NCBI GenBank assembly: GCA_011037195.1
Contig: JAAEAF010000661.1
Location: 165,944-229,943 of the forward strand
Length of the DNA stretch: 64,000 nt
Origin: Triatoma infestans
Lineage: Eukaryota; Arthropoda; Insecta; Hemiptera; Reduviidae
Direction of reading: 5' to 3'
The notes below the pieces were generated by a model. The model searched no databases and was not told the origin of the DNA. It saw nothing but the letters and a program-made list of their open reading frames with translations. Both the position numbers and the translations under genes were made by a program. Below are positions 13,301-25,300 of the stretch, piece by piece; within the stretch, counting starts at the first letter, position 1, and each line of letters begins with the position of its first letter.

Positions 13301-16300
13301 CTCACCACTAAAATCAAATTTTTCAATAAAAAGTTTCGCAAATAAAAGAGATTTATCGTTCACATTCGTGAAAAACATTTTTCGAACTCAGAAGACCTTA
13401 AAACGTACGAATTTTCCGGTGAAAATTCAATTTTGAAAATTCTGACACGATCGCAATACTTGCAATTATATTTTTATTGAAAGAACAAAGGGATGTAAAA
13501 AATGTAATTGGATCAGGGGTGTCCAACCATTTAAGTTTTCTGGAATAGAATTTTCTTGGGCCACATTTAAAATGTAGAACTATGGTAGTTGATGAGCAAA
13601 GAAAAATGAATAGATAATTTTCGTGATATCCGCTGATAGTTATTCATCATAATATCTACCAAATATAGAAAATTTACATATGTAAATGATAAACAGCTTT
13701 TTATTTTTTAATATTTTAACTATAAAAGTAAATGAAAAGTAGTGGGCATAAAACTAGTGAGATGTCAATGAACTTGAGAAACTAATAATATAATAATGAT
13801 AACTATTTTATGGAAAGAGTTATGAGATTTTCAGTGGGATTTCGAGGAGCTCAACACATATATTGTTCTAATTAGCTCTTAATAGTTTGCTCTTTTCTTG
13901 GAAATAGTTGCTTATAAATCCTGCTTATAAACAGGTCCCGGGTTCAAGCCCAATTGTTCCAATTAGATTTTCTCTTCCTAGAAGCCTCTTACAGCTCTCT
14001 GCCCGGTGATGGGATTGTGTATATCGAGAGAACACTGTCTGGAGGCCGGCATTGCACTGAGAAGGCTTCGATCTTTGTGGTAGCTATATGGGTCCCTATG
14101 GCTTTGGATAGCATAGGACTTGGTTTCCCACAGATAATAAAAAAAGTTAAAATAGGTGCTGCCAAAAAGCCATGATATGAATTAGGTACGCTTGTAATGC
14201 GAATGATATTTGCCTATGGAATGGTAGGATTTCTATATACCAAATTGCATTCTATTTGATAACTTCCAGATTTTTAGCAGTTAACAAATACACAACATTT
14301 ATTTTCGTTTACGTTGTTAAAACGTAAATAAAACGAGCGTTGAGCCGAGATATTTTCAAGTGACAAAAAACACTCGTATATCCGAAGAACTTATATCAGT
14401 TTAAAATGGTTTGTATGGCCGCGGATTTCACACTCCTGAATTACACTATCTGCAACTATTTATTATTAAATGTTTTATTAAAAGTGCTGCGCTCTATAAG
14501 GTAAACTCAAAAAACCGCAATTGTTTGCATTACTTTCTAATAATGAGACAACTGAAAAAGAAACCTACCTTTATTATATAAAATATTAAGTAAAGAAAGG
14601 TTAACAGTACGTTGTTATAAAACATTTATGTTGTCATTAGTGGCGGTTTTTCTTCCTAAAAGAAATAAACACACAGAGAGCCCAAACAGACAGGGCGTGT
14701 GACGCAGGAACTGACGGCAAGAACAGTTTGCCCCAACATTCCTCATTCTTTAATTTGTTCTATAAGATAAACAGTAAGAAGTCTCTCCTTGGTTGTCTGT
14801 TTGCCGCCATCGTCTAACTACCATCTAAAGTTAAATAAGTAATTAGAAAACTGTTTTTCTAACTGTTCTGTTTTTCTTTCGACCAGTATCTCCTTTTTTT
14901 TTATCCGAGGAAAAGTAATCAAAAGTAGGGGAAAACCCAGTAGCTATCTCGTGAAGTACCCTTATTTTATTCATAAACGATAATTGATTATTACATTTGT
15001 AAATAATGTAAACAAGTTTTATAGTAATACTATTGTTATCGTAATTTTAGTAATAACACTGATAAATGTGTCTTGAAAATATGGTAGTTATGATGTATTA
15101 TTAACTTTTCTAATATAAAAAACTCTGGTGTGAAATATACGATTTCCTTTCACTACAATTAGGTGTACAGAAATCCGTCAGTGTCTTCATCGAGAAAACT
15201 GAAAAAAAAAAGCCCTTCACTAATGACGCACTTCCGCGTCAATCAATTTTCTTCCAACTCGGAAACTTGGCAACACATTTGTTTCTATTAACTTTATAAA
15301 TATATATATATATATATATAAATATAAAATATGCCCATATAAAATATTGAAAAGCCACTTTTGAATGGCATACTATCACCACGTCGCCTACCCGCTTAAC
15401 TTTTCCTTCATCAGATATTACTATTTCAGTTATAAAAATTATGAGGATGAAAAAGCCTGAACAATATTCATAAAAAGTTGAATGTTAAAAGGAAAACATG
15501 TGCAAACTCAAACACAAAACCAAACCCAAACAAATTAGTACTTACAATGTACGGTTAATGTAGCTTTGGCAGTGATTGCACCAACTAAATTCGAAGCATC
15601 ACAAATATACACTCCTTCATCTTCCGGTTGTACACGATCTATACGGAGATTTTTATCATCGGTCAGTCTGGCTCGTCCGATTGGCATTTTACCATCATCA
15701 CGGCGCCACAGTATCTTTGGCGTAGGATCACCGCCAACAGCGCATTCCAGTTCAACAGAAGAATCAGCCACGGCTGTCACATCGCTTGGCTCTTTGGAAA
15801 AGAATGGTTTCACTGGAACAGATAAAGATTAACAATGGTGAAATATCTTTTAAAATAATGGACAGCAACAATAAAGAAGGAGATAAAAATATAAAATAAA
15901 AACGAAGGTAGATTTTCTTAATCATATTTAATTAATCACTGACAGTGTGCCGCAAAGATTATTTAATTATTGTTTCATTAAAGTACACATACAGAGATAT
16001 AGGGTAACTTAGTGGGACCTAGAGGTCGTTTGTCTTAAACCAAATTTTAAGTTTAGAATTGTTATAAATAAAAAACAAAAATTAACTAAAATAAAACAGA
16101 AATCAAAATGATGTAGAAAGATCAAAACTAGGTTCTTGTTATTTTAACCTACTTATATTTTTGTTGTTATATCCATACAAAATAATAAAAGATGCCAGAA
16201 TGGCACTATACACAATGCAATCGATTTTTGTTATTGCTGATATCATCCACATATTCGACAGTAGATTTTTCTTTGTTACAATCACTTTATATACTTATCA

Positions 16301-19300
16301 CAAACACAAATAACCACAAACTTAAAACCTCTCATCTCAAACTTGGCATACATCGCAACAGGAACCTCTGTTTGTCATTATACTGCTTGTCTCCGCGTTA
16401 TACAGGATATATTTGAAAGTAGACAGGTATCTTTATTTCTTGATTAAGTTTTTCCAAATCTGTTTGAAAAGTCCCAATAGCGCTAGCTGGCAAATGATGT
16501 ACTTACATCAAGATAAATGTCCAGTACATAATGCGAGGATATTAAGGCATTATTTAGATTGCAGTTACCGGGGCGGGGGGTTGGTACACACAGTCCTATT
16601 CAGTGGCCCTCGCGCTCCCCAGACCTGACACAACGCCTGTAGATAGTTAATCTGGAGCTACAAAAAAAAAAGTTTATGGGTACCTGCACCCTCCCACCTC
16701 TGTAGAAGGATTTAAAGAAAATTTCTTTAACCTGTTAATAAATCCAGAATCAGGTTCTATAAAATGAGTGCAGCCAATGAAAAGTGGACAATAAGAGCGC
16801 GTTTGTGGCTTATTTAATGATGGCACCCATTTTGAACAATTCATGTGATTATGTTTTTTGTTTTAATCTTTATATATATAAAAATGAATGTGTGTCTGTC
16901 TGTACTCGATAGATTCTAAAACCATACATCCAATCGCCGTGAAAATTTGGGAAATTATTAGGTATATCCCCAGGAAGGTTTTCGAATTTTTTTTTTTTAA
17001 ATCAGAGTTCTAGGTGCTCCCGAACAAATATCCCAAAAATATCAAAATAACATTTAATTAGTAATATTTGTTAAAAGTGTAACTATGGATAAATTGAAAC
17101 TTAAATTGTTACTCATGAAATTTAGTCATAGAATTTACTTTTATAGAGCAAATTAAACTGTAAAAAATAACATACCCATAATAACAGTTGCAATAAAAAT
17201 AAAAATACAAATCAAAAATATTATTGATTTCCAGCTGAAGGAAATAATTGGAAATACGTTTTATTTAACCCCACAATTATGCCACCAAAGCGAAGTGCCA
17301 ATGGTCGATCTACAAATCAAGCAAAAAGGAGAAGAGAAGAACGAGCTTCAGAAACAAGTGAGCAGAGTAAAACTAGGCAAGAAAGAGATCGAGATCACAC
17401 TGCTCTTGCTCGAGCTTCAGAAACAAGTGAGGCTAGATGCACCTGGAGGCACTGGCAAAACTTTTCTTATTTCAATTATTCTGGCAACTATAAGATCACA
17501 AAATAATATTGCACTTGCTATTGCATCATCTGGTATTGCAGCAACTCTTTTGGACGGTGGTCGAACAGCACATTCAGCATTGAAATTGCCATTAAATATG
17601 CAGGTAATTGAAACTCCAACATGTAATATTAGCAAATATTCTGGGATGGGAAAAGTACTAAGATCATGCCAGCTTATAATATGGGATGAATGCACCATGC
17701 ACACAAGAAATCATTGGAAGCACTCAATCGCACATTAAAAGATTTGCGAGGAAATGAGCAGCTCTTTGGTGGTGCACTCATTTTGCTAGCTGGTGATTTT
17801 CGACAAACTCTACCAGTTATACCACGTTCAACACCTGCAGATGAATTGAATGCATGTCTCAAATCATCAGTGTTATGGCGGTATGTGGAGAAAATATCTT
17901 TAAAGACCAATATGCGTGTTCAATTACAACAAGATGAATCTTCTGAACGATTTGCAAAACAATTGTTAGATATTGGGAATGGTAACATGGAAATGGACGA
18001 ATCCACACACTGTATTACATTACCAGAAAACTTTTGTCACATTGTAAAATCCACTGATGAATTGATTGCCAAAGTTTCCTAAATTTATCGCAGAATTATA
18101 AAAATTATCAATGGATTAGTGAGCGTGCTATATTGGCAGCCAAAAACATTGATGTGAATTTAATAAACTGCACAATTCAAAATGCAATACCTGCTGAAGA
18201 AACAACATGTACATCCATAGATACTGTTGTCAATCACGATGACTCAGTTAATTATCCAATAGAATTTTTACATTCATTGGATCTACCAAGTATACCATCG
18301 CATATTTTATCTTTGAAAATTGGTTCCCCAATCATCCTTCTACGAAATATAAATCCACCGCGACTATGCAATGGGACTAGGCTATCAGTAAAAAAATTAA
18401 TGAATAACATAATTGAGGCAACCATTTTAAATGGAAAACACCAAGGGGAACATGTACTACTACCACGCATTCCCATGATACCAACGGATACTCCATTTGA
18501 ATTCAAACGTCTACAGTTTCCTGTACGACTAGCCTTTGCAATGACCATTAACAAAGCACAGGGACAATCATTGCATGTGGATTAAATTTGATACATCCAT
18601 GCTTCTCGCATGGACAACTGTACGTTGGGTGTTCACGAGTTGGAAACCCATCAAATTTATTTGTTCTTGCACCAGATAGAACACAAAAAATGTTGTATAT
18701 TTACAAGCCCTACTAAGATAAAGTTCACCATCAATCATCATCATTCATTTCATGATGATATTTAATAATTACAAAATTATTGTTCAATTGAAATTCGTTT
18801 GCAATATTGTTTAATATCACAAGTAAAGAAGCATGTTTATTCTACCATCAACTATGCGGAACTTTATCTTAGTATTGCTTGACAAATAAATGTGCGGACA
18901 GATATGGCGTTTGAGTTCAAACGAATTCAATTCCTAATACACCCTGCGTTCGCTATGACTATCAATAAAGCGCAAAGACAATCTTTGCAAGTGTGCGGTT
19001 TGAATTTAGAACACGAATGCTTCTCTCATGGGCAATTATCTGTCGCATGCTCCACAGTCGGTCATCCTTTATGTTTATGCAGGAAACGGACAAACAAATA
19101 TATGCAGTCCATTCACTAGCTACACAATAACAAGAGACTTATAGTTAACAACATTTTTTCTTTCTTTCCTTTCAGATCACAGCAACGCAAAGTAGGGTAT
19201 TAATTTGAATGGTTTGTTTTCTTGCTGAATCTATGTTAACTATAATACTTCTATTTACTTCCCTAATAATTAAAATCAGCGAAGCGTGACTGGGTTTAGC

Positions 19301-22300
19301 TAGTTGACTATAAACTAAAAAATAATGTGGAACTATAAGAATCGGAAGGCAGAGAATTTCTCTATATTGAAAATTGAATATCTCAGCGAATATTCAACGG
19401 ATTTTTCTCGTTTAATAACATTTTTTTTTTAACAAAAATTTACTTTAAGAATTCGTTGCGAGAAATCAGCTGACAGCAAATGTAAACAAATTACTTAAAA
19501 TTTGGCTACATTTTAAGTGTAATTTCTAGTGCTTGAAAGAGTGTAAATTAGTGCTTCTTATTACAAACTGATGTGTTATTTACATACTTATAAGTGAACA
19601 ATAATCAACTTTTGAAGTTTATTTTATTAAGAACTAAAATTGAAATGATAAATAACTAACCTATAAGTGAGTACCTTTTGTGTCATTTTACAAACTATTA
19701 AGTGGAAAAAAAAAAAATTTATTTCTTGTAAGATAATTTTATTAATTCTCTTTTTTATTTCTATTCGTTATCTAGTCATTATTCTTTATTAGTGATATTT
19801 TATTATTTCATTTATTTATTTATATTTAATTTACGTCTCTGATGGTTCTTAATGTTGAACCATACATCAGCTCCTCAGATGAATCAACCGCTTCTACCAC
19901 TATTAATTCCTTAAAAAGAAAGCAAAAAACATTCAACATTTCTCCTCCAAAAAATAAGAAGGGTTCACAAGCCACAATGGCTACTAAGAAAAATAAATCA
20001 GCAAGTAACATACAAACAGACAACTTACCCCAGACTGCCATCAACAATTATCAACCTTCAGGAACCAGCCATCAACTAAACAGTGATCCCTCCTTAAACG
20101 AAACAATAACAGCCCCACCAGGAGTCCTAACGTATAATCCTTTTTCACCTATTGCCGTAACAGATGAAATGGAAACGACAGCTACAGCTTCAGCCCACCA
20201 CGCGTCCATAAACCACCGCCTATTTACATTAAAAACGTAACTAGGTATGCCGACCTCTGCAAAGCTCTCTCAGAATTAGTCGGAGCCGACAGCTTTACTT
20301 GTAAAGCTCGGATCACTGATCTAATTGTTAATGCCAACACCATAGATAGCTATAGGGGTATCATACATTATCTAAACGACAAAAGAGCTGAATACCATAC
20401 ATATCAGCTGCAGCAAGATAAAGCTTATCGTGTGGTAATCAGACATCTGCACCATTCCACACCATCTGAACTTATAAAGCAACAATTAGCAGAACTGGGC
20501 CATACTGTACGCAATGTGTCACCAGTAATCCATCCAGTCACCAAGCAGTCTTTACCCCTATTCTTCGTGGATCTCGAACCTAATGCCAATAATAAACATA
20601 TCTTTGATATCGAAGTATTATGTTTTACCAAAATTAAAGTAGAAGAACCACACAAGCAGCGTCTGATCATTCAGTGTAAACGCTGTCAAGAATATGGACA
20701 TAGCAAGTCCTACTGCCAACATCGACCTCGATGTGTGAAGTGCGCAGGAGAGCATTTCACACCAGAGTGTACCAAGCAACGCAACACTCCCGCAAATGTG
20801 TATTATGTAATGGCGAACATCCCGCCAATTACAAAGGTTGCGCAATATTAGAGAACTCTCTCTAGCGAGCCAAGAGGACACCCCCAGTATATAGCCATCC
20901 ATCTGCTCAACGCTTCTCATTGTCAAACCCAGGATACTCTGCAGCTAATCAACCTACTGACTTCCCGCCACTCAAGAATTCAAGCCAGATACAACACAAT
21001 AACAATAGATCTACACATTCTCAGGTGGTCGCGGGGCTTGCACCTGCTCAGTCTTCCGCACAGCCGTCCACATCTGCCTCATCGCCTGATATATCTTCTC
21101 TCCTTAACTCCTTTCTTTCAGACTTCAAAACCCTTATCAATCCTCTTATAAGCCTCTTAACCTTGGTAGTGAATACTCTACTTCCTCGCCTAGCTCCCTA
21201 ATGCCGCTTAACCAACACTCTCTCACAATTCTCCTGTGGAATGCCAACGGACTTACTAGACATAAACAAGAACTAGACATATTACTTCATGACAAACGAA
21301 TTGACATAGCTCTTATCACTGAGACTCACTTTACTGACAAATCATATTTTTGTATTAACGGATATACGCTCTACAGGACTAATCATCCAGATGGAACAGC
21401 TCATGGTGGCTCTGCAATATTAATTCACAAGAAACTAGCTCATTTTCTAATTCCTTACACCTCAACAAACTATCTCCAGCCGATTGTAATCTCCTTACTT
21501 TCGGAACCATTTAATTATAATATAGCTGCAGTGTATTGCCCACCCAACCATGTCATCACCTCTGATCAGTTTCTAACCTTCTTCCAATCCTTAGGATCCC
21601 GATTCATCTGCGGTGGCGATTTCAATTCAAAACATCCTCTCTGGGGCAGTCGCGTAGCTAACCCCAGAGGCCGCATCCTTTACAATACTTACTTCAATCT
21701 AATCTCTCCTGTGTTACTCCCTCACACCCCACCTACTGGCCTACTTCCTTAAATAAACTCCCAGATCTCCTTGACTTTTTTGTTTGCTCAAATATATCCT
21801 CAATCTTTATTGAATCATATACACTACCTGATCTTTCATCCGATCATAGTCCAGTAATACTATCCATGGATATTTACCCCAAAGCGACTCCTCCGAAACA
21901 AACTCTGATTAACGGACCGATAGACTGGAATCTCTTCAAAAATCTACTAGAACTTAAACTCAACTTGAAAACTTCACTTAAAACGCCTAATGAAATAAAC
22001 TCAAATGTTCTACATCTGACTCAAGTGATACAGCAAAGCATATGGCAAGCCACAACAAACTTTTCGACTAACCAGACAAATTCTACCCCCTATAACCTAC
22101 CTCTACATTTAAGGATGCTTATTACGAGGAAGCGACGGGCAAGAGCTCTCTGGCAGCGCACTCGGTACCCGTCACACAAACACTCACTTAACGTACTTAC
22201 CAGACAACTAAACAATGAACTTCACAAATATTACAACAACCAATACGCCAATTACACCGCATCTCTAACAACTGACGATAACTCCATGTGGGACGCTACA

Positions 22301-25300
22301 AGACGACTGCTCAAATACCGAATAGTCTCAGCGCCTCTACGCCATGACAACGGTACTTGGGCTAAAACAGACACAGAAAAAGCCAATCTTCTAGCTTCGT
22401 ATCTCACCACTGTATTTATCCCAAACTCCGACATTCAAGATGCAGAACACATTTCTAATGTCACCAGTGAACTTGACATCCCATTACCTCTTTCACTTCC
22501 TCCTAAACCCATTACTCCTTCTGAAGTAACACAAATCATCACTAACCTCCTGTGATGGATGCAAGAAACTTGAAATAATATTAAATTTTAAATGAATATA
22601 AATTATCAAAATAAGTTGCGAAGGGACCAGCCAGGTAATACGAATACCGTTACTAGGAATGTCCAAGAACCTTTATGGCTTTGTTCTGACCCCTTCTACT
22701 AACAAGGGAGGCACTAAACGGACAAAGAGAAGAGATATTTTAAGACAGACTCGTTCTAGCTACCAAAGTGAAAACATCAGAGCCATATCAAATTTTAAGA
22801 ATTATTCCAATTAATTTATAAGCATATTGTTGTTAACTTAATTTCTCTTAGAGAATATATCTTTTGAAAAACAGTGCGACTTCCTTATTATTGCTAACAC
22901 TTCATTCTCTTTTAAAATTACAAACTTATAAGCCCTTTTCACTAAAACGCTCGTGCTACACACTACCACTACTACAAATACAACTCCACACCCATACATT
23001 ACATTGGTGCCAGCTGTTTGGGATATTTCAACCAGAATCCACAAATTAAAAGTACGTACAATTTTCAATTTTATAATTAAATATCCATCAGATAATTTGA
23101 TTGTTTTTTTTAAATTACTTTCTCAGCGGAAATATCTTCAATATTTCCCATTATTGAATTTTCTAGTGAATTTCATTTTTAAATTTTTGTAATTGTACCA
23201 CTTGTACCTCAATCCCTTTCGAATTTTGAATTTATGAGTGTACTTAATAGATCCCAAATTATAAAGATATTACGCGATAATAAACTTTCTGTTGGAGGCA
23301 ATTTACTCCAATTACGTAGACGTCTTGAAAAATATAATCTTTCCCCAAGCAATTCGTTCACTGACAAAATGTATAAGATTAATGGACAAGACATGGGCAT
23401 CGACGCTGCTGTAGAATATTTACTTGCTCAGCAGCAATTAGCAAATCCTCCAATTAATAATCAACCTAGTCCCTTAAGGAATTTGCAATTAATCAATAGC
23501 TTACCTACCTTCGATGGCGAAAATTCAGCCAAAGTGTCAGATTTCCTAGACCAAATTAGCCATTGTGCTAGTCTTTCTGGCTGGGACGACGCTGCTAAAT
23601 TAGAAATATTAGCACTTAGGCTCTCAGGTTCTGCAAAAATATTTTATGACACCCAGAAAGCGGAATTACAACGCCAGGGTACAACTATAACGTATCCTCT
23701 AATTTCAGAGCGACTTCTAGCCCGATTTCGTAAGGAAAAAACACCCTTAGTCCTCTTACAACAGATGACTAATATTCAGTCCTTGCCCACTGAGTCTCCT
23801 GAAACATTCGCGGATAGGATTAGACATATCCAATCCGCCATTCATTTAAAAGCTCAAGCTAACCCACTCGAGGCCTTACAAGCAATTCTAGATAAACTGG
23901 CCACTGATGCATTCTTGAAGTCGCTTCCTCAACCGCTTCGTAATGAGGTGCGAACGAAGCTTCCTCAAAAATTAGATGAAGCACTTTCCTATGCCAATGC
24001 CCTAAAAGAAGTTCAGGCTTCTGAAACAAACCCCACAGTTTTCGCTGTAACTTCAAAAAATTCTAATCGTACACCTCCATCTCCTTGTCGTTACTGTGGA
24101 CAAATGCATTTCCACAGAGAATGCCCGCATCGTAATAAAAGCCAAAAGCCACAATTAAAACCAACTACCACTTGTAGAGTATTTAATGTAATAAAGAACA
24201 GACCTTGTCGCCATTGTTCCGGTCCACATTTTGACGTGGACTGCATCAACAAATTCAGACCAAAACCTCGTACTAACTTTGGCAAAATGCCTAAGAAATT
24301 TAATATTCCTCAAAACCTTAATCACAGAGCAAATAGTAATAATCGCTATAATAATAATAATAATCAATATTATAGTAATAATCATAGTCCTCGAATTAAT
24401 TCAAACAATTCGCGATTTAACCCTTATTCAGATAGACCCCAGTATAGTCTAATAATAATAATGGTAGCAATAACCTCCAAAATAGGCCCACTTGCCAATT
24501 TTGTTCTAAATTTGGACATACGGCTCGAACATGTTTCCAGATACAGCCAAAAAACGGTTAAGCCCACAGCCGCTCTCACGAACGGCTGATGTTATGACCT
24601 TGGCTCTCATACCTGCTTTCACCAATTCTGATAATTTGTTAGTAAATTTAAGAATTGGCAAAAAATTTATTCGTGCCCTTGTAGACACTGGAGCTAGTCA
24701 CAGCCTAGTGGATTCCAGTTTTTGTCGAAATAAGAACCTTCAGCATTCCAACATTATTTTAAAATCTCTGACTAACCAAGTAATACCTAATTATGGCATC
24801 ACGTCCCTTCGTTTGCATGCGGACAATGTCGAAAATTCCAATTTTTCTGGCGAATTCATAGTTTCGCAATTAAAAGGCAATTTCCAATTAATACTTGGTA
24901 GAGATGTCCTTACATTAAATAGGGCAATTATTAATTTGCGCACACGTACACTAACGCTCAATAAATTCAACATTCCATTTTCAAATAGTGCTCAAACGCA
25001 CCAAATCAATTCGATTCAACAGCTACCCTTACCCAAAACCCTGCAGCTTCGCCACAAAATTATAGTGCCACCTCGCGCACACATAATACAAACACATACA
25101 CTATATACAAAAATTCCTCTTGACACACAAATTCTGCTTACACAACACAATTCCTTACCTACGGGTCTCTACATGCCCAATTCTATCGTACATATTGCTA
25201 ACAACACATGCACCATCAACCTTATAAACACTACCTCTCACGAAATTGCTATTCAAAAACACTTTCCAATCGCTCATATCGAATACGATTTTGAAACAGA

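Larger units (their letters stand above)
16867..19303 (+). mobile_element. Helitron, internally deleted, TC...CTAG termini
   Basis: Starts TCTTTATATATATAAAAATGAATGTGTGTCTG, a very common arthropod Helitron 5' end, and finishes AGCGAAGCGTGACTGGGTTTAGCTAG. The base before is A (16866) and the base after is T (19304), the A^T insertion site expected of Helitrons. It is 2.4 kb against 5-6 kb for autonomous copies. It carries the N-terminal MPPKRS leader and the helicase but no HUH Rep domain, and has a second, different helicase C-terminus near the 3' end. A 160-bp MITE lies inside. Confidence 0.85.

Noticed and set aside
24231..24452. Ile-rich open frame over gag
   Set aside because: Out-of-frame reading of the AAT/Asn repeat in gag.
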